Of a stretch of 64,000 nucleotides of DNA, positions 26,814 to 36,046 are shown in pieces. How positions within the stretch are numbered: position 1 is the stretch's first letter; every line of letters begins with the position of its first letter. The notes below the pieces were generated by a model. It was not told the DNA's origin. It ran no database searches and saw nothing but the letters and a program-made list of their open reading frames with translations. The stretch comes from Meiothermus sp. CFH 77666 (lineage in GTDB: Bacteria; Deinococcota; Deinococci; Deinococcales; Thermaceae). The stretch covers positions 1 through 64,000 of the forward strand of contig NZ_JAGDFV010000018.1 in NCBI RefSeq assembly GCF_017497985.1. Reading direction: 5' to 3'. Both the position numbers and the translations under genes were made by a program.

Positions 26814-28091
26814 ATGAAATCGGAACCCCTTTCCTACCTTTGCAGCGACAACATCGGCCCCTGGGAAATTTATCTGGCCCAGGTAGACCGTGTCACCCCT
26901 TACCTGGGCAAACTGGCTTTCTGGGTTGAAGACCTCAAGCGACCCAAGCGCATTTTGATCGTGGATGTGCCCATCCAGATGGACGACGGTTCGGTGGCCC
27001 ACTTCGAGGGCTACCGGGTACACCACAACACCTTCCGCGGCCCCGCCAAGGGGGGGATTCGCTACCACCAGGACGTGACCCTCTCCGAGGTGATGGCGCT
27101 ATCGGCCTGGATGACCATCAAGAACGCCGCGGTGGGCCTGCCCTACGGCGGTGGCAAGGGGGGCATCCGGGTGGATCCCCGCAAGCTCAGCCCCGGCGAG
27201 ATTGAACGCCTGACCCGCCGCTATACCTCCGAAATCGGGATCATCATTGGCCCGGACAAAGACATTCCGGCTCCCGACATGGGCACCGGGGCCCGCGAAA
27301 TGGCCTGGATGATGGATACCTACTCCATGAACGTGGGGCGGACTGCCCCAGGGGTGGTCACCGGCAAACCCATCTCGGTAGGCGGTTCGCTGGGGCGGCA
27401 GGACGCTACCGGACGCGGGGTGTTTGTGACGGCGGCGGCGGCGGCTGAAAAAATCGGCCTGCCCGTAGAAGGCAGCCGGGTGGTGGTGCAGGGTTTCGGA
27501 AATGTGGGCAATGCAGCAGCCCGCATCTTTCATGATCACGGAGCCAAAATTGTTGCGGTCTCGGACGTCACAGGGGCCGTTCGCAACGATGCCGGCATAG
27601 ACCCCTACGACCTTACCCAGTACGTGCGTCAGATGGGGGGCGTCAAGGGCTATCCCAAAGCCGAGGCCATTCCTGCTGCCGACCTGCTGACCACCCCCTG
27701 CGAGTTCCTGGTGCCAGCCGCGCTCGAGAAGCAGATTACCGAGGCCAATGCCTGGAAGGTACAGTGCAAAATCATTGCCGAGGGGGCCAACGGCCCCACC
27801 ACCCCTGCTGCCGACGATATTTTGAGCGAGCGGGGGATTCTGGTCATTCCCGATGTGATTGCCAACGCCGGTGGCGTGACGGTGAGCTATTTTGAATGGG
27901 TACAGGACTTCAACAGCTTTTTCTGGACAGAAGATGAAATCAATGCCAGGCTCGAGCGGCTCATGCGCCAGTCGTTTGAGGCGGTCTGGCAGGTCTCCCA
28001 GGATAAAAAGGTCTCGCTACGCACGGCGGCTTACATTGTGGCTGCTACGCGGGTATTGGAAGCACGGTCTTTGCTGGGGTTGTACCCGTAA
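26814..28091 (+). CDS. gdhB: NAD(P)-glutamate dehydrogenase, catalytic subunit GdhB
   Basis: 425 aa from the ATG at 26814, chosen over an in-frame GTG at 26802 because GTGGAGGAACGC forms the ribosome-binding site. Intact active site: [25 protein letters not shown] with the catalytic Lys, [12 protein letters not shown] with the Asp, and Rossmann motif [16 protein letters not shown] near 223-238. It deaminates glutamate to 2-oxoglutarate or the reverse, linking nitrogen and carbon metabolism. It should assemble as a hetero-hexamer with GdhA. Confidence 0.94.
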   Translation: MKSEPLSYLCSDNIGPWEIYLAQVDRVTPYLGKLAFWVEDLKRPKRILIVDVPIQMDDGSVAHFEGYRVHHNTFRGPAKGGIRYHQDVTLSEVMALSAWMTIKNAAVGLPYGGGKGGIRVDPRKLSPGEIERLTRRYTSEIGIIIGPDKDIPAPDMGTGAREMAWMMDTYSMNVGRTAPGVVTGKPISVGGSLGRQDATGRGVFVTAAAAAEKIGLPVEGSRVVVQGFGNVGNAAARIFHDHGAKIVAVSDVTGAVRNDAGIDPYDLTQYVRQMGGVKGYPKAEAIPAADLLTTPCEFLVPAALEKQITEANAWKVQCKIIAEGANGPTTPAADDILSERGILVIPDVIANAGGVTVSYFEWVQDFNSFFWTEDEINARLERLMRQSFEAVWQVSQDKKVSLRTAAYIVAATRVLEARSLLGLYP

Positions 28092-28103
28092 GTGGGGGTT
28101 TTT

Positions 28104-28121
28104 GGTCTCCGACTGGAGACC
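28104..28121. other. Perfect hairpin downstream of gdhB
   Basis: GGTCTCC, GACT, GGAGACC: a perfect 7-bp stem starting 13 bp after the gdhB stop. It lacks a downstream T-run (the five T precede it), so termination is possible but not assured. Confidence 0.4.
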
Positions 28122-28218
28122 TCGGGTCGGTATCTTTACAACGATGGATGTGCGCTCTTCCGGGGCGGTTTGAAGGTTACCCTGAACAACCTGCCTAAAT
28201 CGCGGTAAAGTAGCAAGT

Positions 28219-29301
28219 ATGCGGGTTCTGGGCCTGATGTCCGGCACGTCCGCTGACGCGCTGGATCTTTTGCTTGCTGAGCTGGACGGGCGGCCGCCAG
28301 AGCTGCACTGGCGTGTACTCGAGCACCAAGAAGCTCCCTTTCCAGCCGACCTGCGGGCCCAGATTATCCGTACCCAGAAATCGCAGTCCCTTACCCGCGA
28401 GGTAGCCCTGCTGCACCACGCCCTGGGGCGTTTTTATGCCGAAGCAGCGGCCCCTTTCAAAGGCCGGGTAGACCTGGTGGCTTCCCACGGACAGACCGTC
28501 TGGCACGAACCCCCGCAGGCTACCTTGCAGATTGGCGAGCCGGCTTATCTGGCCGAGGCCCTGGAAGTGCCGGTGGTGTCGGATTTTCGCCCCTCGGACA
28601 TGGCCCTGGGTGGAGAGGCCGCGCCCTTCGTGCCCTACCCCGACCTGCTGCTCTATGGGGAAAGGGGGGTCAGTCGCGCCATCCACAACATTGGGGGCAT
28701 CTCCAACCTGACCTACCTGCCCGCCGACCTGAACCCCGAGAAAGTCCTGGCCTTTGATACCGGCCCGGGCAACGCCCTGCTCGACGAAGCTGCGGCCCGG
28801 CTGGGCCTGAAGCAGGATACCGGGGGCACCATCGCCGCTTCGGGCAGGGCCGACCCGTTGCTGGTAGAGCGCTGGCTCACCCACCCCTACCTTGATCGGA
28901 AGCCCCCCAAATCCACCGGCCGTGAGGTCTGGAATCTGGAAATGCTGGACGAGGACGCAGCTCTGCCCCCTGCCAACCTGCTGGCCACCCTCACCGAGTT
29001 CACGGCCCGCACTATTGCCCGAGCCTACCAGGACTTTGTGCTCCCACACGGCCTGGACGAAATCTGGGTGGCCGGTGGGGGGGCCTATAACGCCACCCTG
29101 ATGCAACACCTCAAGACGCTGCTGCCCGTGCCGGTGTACACCTTCGAGGAAAAAGGCTTCGATTCCAAACACCGCGAGGCCCTTTGTTTTGCGGTGTTGG
29201 GTTACTTACGCTACCTCGAGCTGCCCAACATTCTCAAACAGACCACAGGTGCTCGCAGGGATGCCATTGCTGGGAAAATCTCGCTGCCCTCCACGCCCTG
29301 A
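28219..29301 (+). CDS. anmK: Anhydro-N-acetylmuramic acid kinase
   Basis: 360 aa. GLMSGTSADALDLLLAEL at the N-terminus is the AnmK phosphate loop; SHGQTVWHEPP, GGISNLTYLP and FDTGPGNALLD follow in the expected order of an ASKHA sugar kinase. It hydrolyses and phosphorylates 1,6-anhydro-MurNAc to MurNAc-6-phosphate for peptidoglycan recycling in the cytoplasm. No murQ is adjacent. TAAAGT at 28206-28211 is 7 nt before the ATG, implying a leaderless mRNA. Confidence 0.94.
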   Translation: MRVLGLMSGTSADALDLLLAELDGRPPELHWRVLEHQEAPFPADLRAQIIRTQKSQSLTREVALLHHALGRFYAEAAAPFKGRVDLVASHGQTVWHEPPQATLQIGEPAYLAEALEVPVVSDFRPSDMALGGEAAPFVPYPDLLLYGERGVSRAIHNIGGISNLTYLPADLNPEKVLAFDTGPGNALLDEAAARLGLKQDTGGTIAASGRADPLLVERWLTHPYLDRKPPKSTGREVWNLEMLDEDAALPPANLLATLTEFTARTIARAYQDFVLPHGLDEIWVAGGGAYNATLMQHLKTLLPVPVYTFEEKGFDSKHREALCFAVLGYLRYLELPNILKQTTGARRDAIAGKISLPSTP

Positions 29302-29317
29302 TGCCAAATCCAAACTG

Positions 29318-29430
29318 AACCCCTTTCCTTCTCCCCTTGCGGGAGAAGGTGGCGACACCCCGCCGGTAGTACAGACCAATAGTGCCGGAAACGTCATTGA
29401 CTGCGTCTGGGGTGTTGCCGGATGAGGGGT
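29318..29430. repeat. CCTTCTCCCC/GGGAGAAGG inverted-repeat element, copy 1
   Basis: Begins AACCCCTTTCC and ends GGATGAGGGGT, with internal hairpin CCTTCTCCCC/GGGAGAAGG and GGCGACACCCC/GGGGTGTTGCC dyad. The related element at 58478-58593 is inverted. It resembles MITE family 2 in its hairpin but has different ends. Nothing else recognised in 29431-29547. Confidence 0.6.
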
Positions 29431-29547
29431 ATGTGCTTGTACGGGTAACGTTGGTAGGAGTTCAGCAGAACAGCCTGAAAATGGCGCCACCAGAGTCACC
29501 ATAACCAGGCTTCTTCCAATGCAGTGCGAGCGCTCTTTTGAAAAAGC

Positions 29548-29624
29548 TGGTGGGCCGTGCAGGACTTGAACCCGCGACCTGGCGATTATGAGTCGCTTGC
29601 TCTGACCAACTGAGCTAACGGCCC
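29548..29624 (-). tRNA. tRNA-Ile2 (genomic anticodon CAT, lysidine type)
   Basis: 77 nt with encoded CCA. The anticodon arm GCGAC TCATAAT CGC and the D-arm GTTAGCTCAG closely match E. coli tRNA-Ile2, whose CAT anticodon is modified by TilS to read AUA. It lacks the initiator hallmarks. An elongator methionine identity is the alternative and cannot be fully excluded by eye. Confidence 0.8.
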
Positions 29625-29662
29625 CCAAGCAGGGTTTAGTTTAGCGGGTTTGCGGGTTTTGC

Positions 29663-30169
29663 TCAACGCGGAGGCGGAGGGTGCCTGTCCTGGCCGGTGA
29701 GCTGGTCCTCGAGCTCGCCGATGTAGGCGGCCAGGGTGTTGCCGGCCTTCTCGATGTCCTCGCGCAGTTCGTGTTCCACCCGGTCAATGCGCTCGACCAC
29801 CTCTTGCAGCTTGGCCTCGAGCCCCGCCGGACTCTGGGCCTTGAGGCCCTCGAGTTCCCCTTCGAGCCATTTCTTGAGCTCGGAGAAGCGGCTGGCCTCG
29901 GCCTCGTCGGCCAGTTTGCGGGTAGATAGCAGCTCACGCGCGTATTTCTTGACCTCGAGCAAAGCGGCGGTCTCGAGCCCTACCGTGTACAGGAAATAAA
30001 CCACCACCAGCACCGCCATGATGGAAAGCATCACGATGCCAAAAGGTGCGGTCACCTGGGTAAAAATCAGCGAAAGCGTTTTCTCCTCGCTAAACACCGC
30101 CCAGTTGCGCCAGGCGAAAACCGCCATCGCGACGATCAGAACCAACAGAAAAACATTGCGCCCCCGCAT
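29663..30169 (-). CDS. LapA-like two-helix membrane protein with coiled coil
   Basis: 168 aa. Two transmembrane helices (about residues 6-22 and 42-64) with the LapA-type pattern RNWAVFSEEKTLSLIFTQVTAPFGIVMLSI, followed by a long acidic coiled coil (residues about 70-160, ELKKWLEGELEGLKAQ... ELREDIEKAGNTLAAYIGELEDQL). LapA proteins help coordinate outer-membrane lipid assembly in proteobacteria; here the tail is longer and the role unknown. It is monocistronic, next to tRNA-Ile2. Confidence 0.65.
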   Translation of the reverse strand: MRGRNVFLLVLIVAMAVFAWRNWAVFSEEKTLSLIFTQVTAPFGIVMLSIMAVLVVVYFLYTVGLETAALLEVKKYARELLSTRKLADEAEASRFSELKKWLEGELEGLKAQSPAGLEAKLQEVVERIDRVEHELREDIEKAGNTLAAYIGELEDQLTGQDRHPPPPR

Positions 30170-30452
30170 CTCTAGCCTCGTAGGGGATTATATCTTTTCC
30201 TACCAAGTAAACCTGAGCCGTAACGGTGCTCTAGAGCATATCAAATGGCATTTTGCCCGTTGGAAACACCAAAAACCTCGCCCCATACGGCGCAACTGGA
30301 TGTGCCTGGGCAGCAAAGGCATACCAGCCTCTCTTTCTGTCCCAGACGAATCTTTTTGGCTGTGTTACGTTTAGAGCAGTCTATCCGTGATGATCGTGAG
30401 GGAATACGCCCTTATGACCCGCTAGGCTGTGGCTCTGCAATTCGGGTGAGCC

Positions 30453-31202
30453 CTAGACCAGCATCGGTTCGGGTTCGTTGGCATCCTCGGTGAGCCGCAG
30501 GAAGAACTCCTCCAGATCGGCAGAGCCGTGTTGATGCAGGAGTTCTTTAGGCGCACCCAGGGCCAGCAGACGGCCCCGGTGCACCAGGGCTACCCGGTCG
30601 GCAACCTGCTCGGCCAGGTGGAGCTGGTGGGTGGCGTACAGCACCGCCCGCCCGCCCTTGGAGTAGTCGTGGAGCAGGTCTTTGACCAGCCGGGTGGCGT
30701 GGGGGTCGAGGCCCACCATCGGCTCGTCCAGAATGAGCGCTTGCGGCGCGTGTAGCAGGCTCAGGGCCAGCGAGAGCTTTTGCCGCATACCGTGTGAATA
30801 GGTTTCGATCAGCGAGGAAGCAAAGCGATCCAGGCGAAACTGCACCAGTAGTTCCTCGATGCGGGCCTCAGCTTTGGCCCGGGGAAGCCGGTATACCCCG
30901 GCGGCAAAGCGCAAGAGCTCGAGGCCCGACAGCTTGCCGTACAGGTAAGGCCGGTCGGGCACATAGCCAAACTGGGCCTTGGCCCGCACCGGGTCTTTCC
31001 AGACATCCACCCCGTTCACCAGCGCCCGGCCCCGGCTGGGCCGCAGCAACCCCACCAGCGCCTTGATGGTGGTGCTTTTGCCGGCCCCGTTGGGCCCCAA
31101 CAGGGCCAGGGTTTCGCCGGGGCGAACCTCGAGGTTCAGGCCATCCAGCGCCACAAACGGGCCATACCGCTTGCTGAGGTCTTCGAGCAGGATCATCGCC
31201 AC
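30453..31202 (-). CDS. ABC transporter ATP-binding protein (ABC-2 exporter type)
   Basis: 249 aa: Walker A GPNGAGKST near residues 35-43, signature YSHGMRQKLSLALSL near 134, Walker B LILDEPMVGLDP near 157, switch His in YATHQLHLAEQ. The architecture is that of NatA/CcmA-type ATPases that drive drug, lipid or polysaccharide exporters. No permease gene is adjacent: upstream is the CtpA-type protease gene and downstream is a 283-bp gap with no gene I can support. Substrate unknown. A partnership with the orphan permease at 6445 is possible but speculative. Confidence 0.88.
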   Translation of the reverse strand: MAMILLEDLSKRYGPFVALDGLNLEVRPGETLALLGPNGAGKSTTIKALVGLLRPSRGRALVNGVDVWKDPVRAKAQFGYVPDRPYLYGKLSGLELLRFAAGVYRLPRAKAEARIEELLVQFRLDRFASSLIETYSHGMRQKLSLALSLLHAPQALILDEPMVGLDPHATRLVKDLLHDYSKGGRAVLYATHQLHLAEQVADRVALVHRGRLLALGAPKELLHQHGSADLEEFFLRLTEDANEPEPMLV

Positions 31203-31277
31203 GATTAAAGCCTAAGGCCGAAGGCCCAAAGCAACGGTGCAAAACCCGCTCTCGAGCCCCGGCCTGTGGTGAAAAAC

Positions 31278-32594
31278 TTACCTTAGCTCTTCCAGCGCCC
31301 GGCGCAGGATGGCGTCTTTGTTCAGGTCTACCTCGGCCTGGCCGCGCTCGGCAGGCAGGTTCACGGCAGGGCGGGGCTGGCTGAAGCTGAACTTGCCCTT
31401 GTCGTCGGCCCTGGTGGTAAAGGTCTGGCCGCCGATGCTGATGGTCACGCTTTCGCCTGGCTTGGCCCCGGTGCCCTCGAAGGCCACGGGTACCTCGAAG
31501 CGGGTGTCCTTGACCTCGATATCGGGCTTGATGCCCTGCTTGTTGATGCCCCGCCGCTTGGGGGTGAGCCACTCGAAGGTGACCAGGGTCAGGTCGCCGC
31601 CGTTGGGCAGGTCAATCACGTTCTGCCCCACGCCCTTGCCAAACGAGGTTTCCCCGATCACCTTGGCCCGCCCGGTGTCCTGCATGGCCCCCGCCACGAT
31701 CTCCGAGGCCGAGGCTGAGTTCCCGTTGATGAGCACCACCATCGGGCCGCTCCAGGTAACCTGTCCGTTGGCGTCGCAATAGAGCCGGGTTTCGTTGCGG
31801 GTGCGGGTATACACGATGGGGCCCTCGCGGATGAAGGCCCGGGCCACCTGGCAGCCCTGATCCAGCAGGCCGCCCCCGTTGTCGCGCAGGTCGAAGACCA
31901 GCTTTTGCACGCCCCGCTGCTTCATCTCGTTCAGGGCGGCATTTAGCTGCTCAATCACCCGCACGTTGCCAAAGGTTTCCAGGGCCACATAGCCCACATT
32001 CCCCGGCAGTATGGTTTTGGAAACCGAGATGATTTCCACCCGTTGCCGGATCATCTCGAAGCGCAAAATGGTGTTGGTGCCATCGCGGCGAATGCCGACG
32101 GTGACTTTGGTGTTCTGGGGGCCGCGAATCTTGGCGACGATTTCGTTGAGGTCGAGCTTGGTCATGTCCTCGCCGTTGACCTCGACGATCACATCACCAG
32201 CCCGAATTCCGGCGTTGAAGGCGGGCAGGCCTCTAATGACGCCCTGCACCCGTGCGCCCCCCCCGTTTTCGTTGGGGGCCAGGGTAGCGCCAATCCCAAA
32301 AAACTCGCCCTGCACGTCCTGGTTGCGCAGGCTGGCCCGTTGGGGCGGGGAGTAGCTGGTAAACTCGTCGTCCAGGGCCCCGAGCATGCCCCGGATACCG
32401 CCCTCCAGCACGCGGTTGAGCTTGTCGGCCTCGAGGCGGTTCAGGTACTGGTTCTGGATAAGTTGATACGTTTGAATGATGGCTTGCCCGTTGGGGTTGC
32501 GACTGAAAGCCTCGGCAGCTCCGCCAGACAGCTGGGCATAGACCAGGGCGGCCAGAATGCCACCCACCACGATTAACCAGGCTCTGCGCTTCAT
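31278..32594 (-). CDS. C-terminal processing protease (S41 family, CtpA-like)
   Basis: 438 aa from the ATG at 32594, which has AGGTG 9 nt upstream; an in-frame GTG four codons earlier overlaps that site. One N-terminal membrane or signal helix (residues about 5-22), a PDZ domain near 85-170 (GIGATLAPNENGGGARV... GIRAGDVIVEVNGEDM), then the S41 catalytic domain with the Ser in NGNSASASEIVAGAM and the Lys in ETSFGKGVGQ. It cleaves periplasmic proteins at their C-termini. The C-terminal extension after residue 360 is a beta-rich region of unknown use. Located 75 bp upstream of the ABC ATPase gene. Confidence 0.92.
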   Translation of the reverse strand: MKRRAWLIVVGGILAALVYAQLSGGAAEAFSRNPNGQAIIQTYQLIQNQYLNRLEADKLNRVLEGGIRGMLGALDDEFTSYSPPQRASLRNQDVQGEFFGIGATLAPNENGGGARVQGVIRGLPAFNAGIRAGDVIVEVNGEDMTKLDLNEIVAKIRGPQNTKVTVGIRRDGTNTILRFEMIRQRVEIISVSKTILPGNVGYVALETFGNVRVIEQLNAALNEMKQRGVQKLVFDLRDNGGGLLDQGCQVARAFIREGPIVYTRTRNETRLYCDANGQVTWSGPMVVLINGNSASASEIVAGAMQDTGRAKVIGETSFGKGVGQNVIDLPNGGDLTLVTFEWLTPKRRGINKQGIKPDIEVKDTRFEVPVAFEGTGAKPGESVTISIGGQTFTTRADDKGKFSFSQPRPAVNLPAERGQAEVDLNKDAILRRALEELR

Positions 32595-32741
32595 GGTTTC
32601 GTTCACCTAATGCAACAGTGTAGCGGCAATGAATGAGAGCGAAGTGTTCATTGGGGGACAAAAGGGAGGTCAGAAGCCGAAGGCCGAAAAAGCATCGAGA
32701 CTCCGGCCACGTGACATTTGCGGCGCCCAAACCCGGTTAAC

Positions 32742-32906
32742 CAGGCTCTTATCATTTGCCTCGGCATCGTCGCTTTAACCCCTCACCCGGCGACAGCGGC
32801 TACCGCCTGAATTGCTTTATTGGGCAAAAAGAGCACCAAACCAGCTGGCGCTGTCGCCACCCTCTCCCGCAAGGGGAGAGGGAAAGGGGAAAACGATAAA
32901 AGCCTG
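32742..32906. mobile_element. 165-bp MITE (family 2), copy 2, inverted, with 10-bp target duplication
   Basis: Same length as copy 1 (11881-12045) and in opposite orientation. Starts CAGGCTCTTATCATTT; ends AACGATAAAAGCCTG. CCCGGTTAAC flanks both sides (32732-32741 and 32907-32916). It occupies most of the 367-bp gap between ctpA-like and ftsE genes; a short GAAGCCGAAGGCCGAAAAAGC motif lies at about 32672. Confidence 0.85.
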
Positions 32907-32961
32907 CCCGGTTAACTTGCAATGGCCTGCAAGGCGGTGCTTTGTTGTACCCTGAATACCG

Positions 32962-33648
<687 letters not shown>

Positions 33649-33836
33649 CAGGCATGGATTTTGGACATATATCCCTCATTGGGTAGTGATAGTATAGGGA
33701 CACCAGGCTAGAAGGGCATTTTGAAAGCCCAGACCGCAGTTTCGGGACTCCCAGACCCAGTGGAGGTTTCCGAGTAGCCTTCACCCCCCGAAACCCCGCC
33801 TGGAATCCCAACTCGGGCTACCATAGGAGGGCGAGC

Positions 33837-34388
33837 ATGAACGTCTACAAGCTGGTTGGTCGTCAAATCGAGATTACCGAGGCCCTCAAGAACTATCTGG
33901 ACAAAAAAATGGCCCGTCTGGATCGCCACTTCGAAAACAACGCCGAAGCTCGAGTGGTGCTCTCGATGGCCCAGGGGCCGCGGGTTGAACGCAAGGCCAA
34001 GGCCGAGATTCAGGTCAATGTGCCGGGGGGTATGGTGCGGGTGGAGGAGGCCGACCCCGATATGTATGCGGCCATAGACCGCGCGATTGATCGGCTCGAG
34101 TACCAGCTTAAGCGCTACAAGGAACGTCACTTCCAGCGGGTACGTCAGCCGGTTCCTGAGCCCGTCATGGTGGGTGCAGGACAGGCGGAGCTCGAGGAAG
34201 AAGCCACGCCACGCATTGTCCGCACCAAGCGCTTCAACATGAAACCCATGACCCCCGAGGATGCCACCTTTGAAATGGAGGCCCTGGGCCACGATTTCTT
34301 CGTGTTCCGCAACTCCGAGACCGAGCAGATTAACGTGATTTACCGCCGCCGCGATGGCAACTACGGTCTGATCGAACCGACTGCGTAA
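33837..34388 (+). CDS. hpf: Ribosome hibernation promoting factor, long form
   Basis: 183 aa. N-terminal HPF/YfiA domain (residues 1-100: VGRQIEITEALKNYLDKKMARLDRHF) and a C-terminal dimerisation domain (residues about 125-183: RIVRTKRFNMKPMTPEDATFEMEALGHDFFVFRN). The long form makes 100S ribosome dimers in stationary phase. A GGAGG site precedes the ATG. Upstream at about 33670-33705 is an AT-rich segment with TTGGAC and TAGTGA/TAGTAT boxes that probably is its promoter; a strong terminator hairpin follows. Confidence 0.95.
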   Translation: MNVYKLVGRQIEITEALKNYLDKKMARLDRHFENNAEARVVLSMAQGPRVERKAKAEIQVNVPGGMVRVEEADPDMYAAIDRAIDRLEYQLKRYKERHFQRVRQPVPEPVMVGAGQAELEEEATPRIVRTKRFNMKPMTPEDATFEMEALGHDFFVFRNSETEQINVIYRRRDGNYGLIEPTA

Positions 34389-34411
34389 CTACGTTATGTT
34401 CTAGTGCTCTC

Positions 34412-34443
34412 ACAAACACTCGCCGCTTCAGGCGGGTGTTTGT
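34412..34443 (+). terminator. Terminator of hpf
   Basis: ACAAACACTCGCC, loop GCTTCA, GGCGGGTGTTTGT: 13-bp stem with one G-T pair, 23 bp after the hpf stop. Confidence 0.75.
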
Positions 34444-34449
34444 GGTTAC

Positions 34450-34509
34450 ACAGCGCTCTTCACAGGTGTGGCCGACGGGATGGGTGGCCACGTCTGTGAA
34501 GAGCGCTGT
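34450..34509. repeat. 60-bp minimal family F element (ends only)
   Basis: Perfect 16-bp terminal inverted repeats ACAGCGCTCTTCACAG and CTGTGAAGAGCGCTGT enclose GTGTGGCC...GGCCACGT. The unique middle of the 104-bp copies is missing. It ends 28 bp before the pgeF start. Confidence 0.7.
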
Positions 34510-34537
34510 AAGGATTGCCTGTAGTAAGCTCGAGGCT

Positions 34538-35278
34538 ATGCTGCAAAGCCCACTTTTGGAAGTGCCCCACGGCTTTACCACCCGTGCGGGCGGGGTTTCA
34601 CCGGCGCCCTTCGAGAGTCTCAACCTGGGATTGTCTACGGCGGATAACCCGTCGAATGTGCTCGAGAACCGTCGGCGGGTACTGGCCCTTTTTGGCAACC
34701 CGCCCCTGGCCGGGTTATGTCAAGTTCACGGCAACCAGGTACATGTGGTCGAGACAGCGGGGGAATGGGAGGGCGATGGTTTGCTCACCTCCACCCCCGG
34801 ATTGCTGCTGCGGGTCAGCGTGGCCGATTGTTACCCCATCCTGCTGCACGACCCCCGGAAAGGCGTGGTGGGGGCCCTGCATGCAGGCTGGCGCGGGGTG
34901 GTTTCGGGCATCCTGCCCAGGGCGCTGGAAATAATGCAATCCCACTGGGGGAGCCACCCCGACGATATTCGTGTGGCGGTGGGCCCCGGCATCAGCGGCC
35001 CCCATTTTCAGGTGGGGCCGGAGGTACTCGAGCGGTTCGAGCGAGCAGGGCTGGCTTTTGCTGAGCCAGACCCGCGGCATCCGGGCAAGTACCTGCTCGA
35101 CCTGGAGCGGGCCCTGCGAGCCCAGGCCCAGCAAGGTGGCATTCGCCCTGATCACTACTGGGCCCTGGGGCGCTGTACCTATGCCGACCCCGCGTTCTTT
35201 TCGCACCGGCGCGATCAGGGCCAGACCGGGCGCATGTGGGCCCTGATTATGCTGCCAAAAAATGGCAGGGCTGGGTGA
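34538..35278 (+). CDS. pgeF: PgeF/YfiH family protein (multicopper-oxidase-like, purine nucleoside phosphorylase)
   Basis: 246 aa from the ATG at 34538; the open frame reaches back to 34436 but runs through a repeat, so it is rejected. Zinc-site ligands of the family are visible: His in CQVHGNQVH, Cys in VADCYPILL, His in LHAGWRGVV. It has been described as a peptidoglycan editing factor and as an adenosine deaminase/phosphorylase; which applies here is undetermined. C-terminal SHRRDQGQTGRMWALIML is conserved. Confidence 0.9.
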   Translation: MLQSPLLEVPHGFTTRAGGVSPAPFESLNLGLSTADNPSNVLENRRRVLALFGNPPLAGLCQVHGNQVHVVETAGEWEGDGLLTSTPGLLLRVSVADCYPILLHDPRKGVVGALHAGWRGVVSGILPRALEIMQSHWGSHPDDIRVAVGPGISGPHFQVGPEVLERFERAGLAFAEPDPRHPGKYLLDLERALRAQAQQGGIRPDHYWALGRCTYADPAFFSHRRDQGQTGRMWALIMLPKNGRAG

Positions 35279-35365
35279 ACCTGTCTGGAATTTCGGAGCC
35301 TTCAGTCAGAATAACAGACCCCGCTTCCGGCTGGCCTATAGTCTTACACAAGTTTTCGTTACACT

Positions 35366-35926
35366 ATGGACGTGCTTAAGCCAAAGGCCCGTCTCAAATC
35401 GGTCACGGATATCACCCCTGAGTGGCTTGGGGTGCGGGGGCTTAAGGCAGTTTTGCTAGACCTGGACAACACCCTGGTTCCCTATAAGACCTACGGTGAG
35501 GCTCCTCAGGCTTTGCTGGAATGGTTACAAACCCTTAATGAGGCCGGTATTCAGGTCATGCTGGTTTCCAACGGCAGTCGGGGCCGGGTGCGCTACTGGT
35601 GTGAGAAACTGGGGGTGCCGGGCTTTGGTCCGGCGGGCAAACCCTGGTTTGGCTTTCGTAAAGCCCTGAAGCGGCTGGCCCTCTCCCCCCGTGAGGTGGC
35701 TGTGGTGGGGGATCAGCTTTTCACCGACGTACTGGGGGGGAACCTGATTGGGGCCTATACCGTACTGGTTCCTCCTCTTTCTAAGAAGGAAATGGGCTAT
35801 ACCCGGTTGGTGCGAAAGCTCGAGCGCTGGGTGCTGCAAAACCCCGGCCTTGGGCTTACGACGGGCGCTAATGAGGAATTTGACCCAAAAGACTACCGCC
35901 CAGAGCCCACAATAAGCAAAGACTAG
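35366..35926 (+). CDS. yqeG: YqeG-family HAD phosphatase
   Basis: 186 aa. HAD motifs: LLDLDNTLVPY (I, residues 32-42), VSNGSRGR (II), GKPWFGFRKAL, and VGDQLFTDVLGGNLIGAY (III). YqeG proteins (HAD subfamily IIIA) are predicted phosphatases; the physiological substrate is unsettled, with phosphatidylglycerolphosphate proposed for some relatives. First gene of an apparent operon with the 30-codon ORF (14-bp gap) and pilF. Confidence 0.88.
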   Translation: MDVLKPKARLKSVTDITPEWLGVRGLKAVLLDLDNTLVPYKTYGEAPQALLEWLQTLNEAGIQVMLVSNGSRGRVRYWCEKLGVPGFGPAGKPWFGFRKALKRLALSPREVAVVGDQLFTDVLGGNLIGAYTVLVPPLSKKEMGYTRLVRKLERWVLQNPGLGLTTGANEEFDPKDYRPEPTISKD

Positions 35927-35940
35927 AAGGAGGCGAAGCG

Positions 35941-36033
35941 ATGGCTTGCATCACCCGCTACTGCAAAAACAAAACCGGCACCCCGCCCTTTATTTGCAAC
36001 CACATCACGCCGGGCAGCATCTGCTTCGCATAG
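35941..36033 (+). CDS. 30-residue Cys-rich mini-protein between yqeG and pilF
   Basis: Short open frame of 30 codons (MACITRYCKN...), with four cysteines at positions 3, 8, 19 and 28. It is preceded by AGAAGGAGG, one of the strongest ribosome-binding sites in the window, at proper spacing. Its TAG stop lies inside the AGGAGG that serves pilF, a typical coupled arrangement. I recognise no family. The Cys spacing could bind a metal or form two disulfides. The strong start signals and packing argue that it is translated; a purely regulatory leader peptide for pilF is the alternative. Confidence 0.6.
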   Translation: MACITRYCKNKTGTPPFICNHITPGSICFA

Positions 36034-36046
36034 GAGGACGGGTCGA

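Noticed and set aside
34436-34537. Upstream extension of pgeF
   Set aside because: It runs through the family F inverted repeat; the internal ATG at 34538 matches family length.
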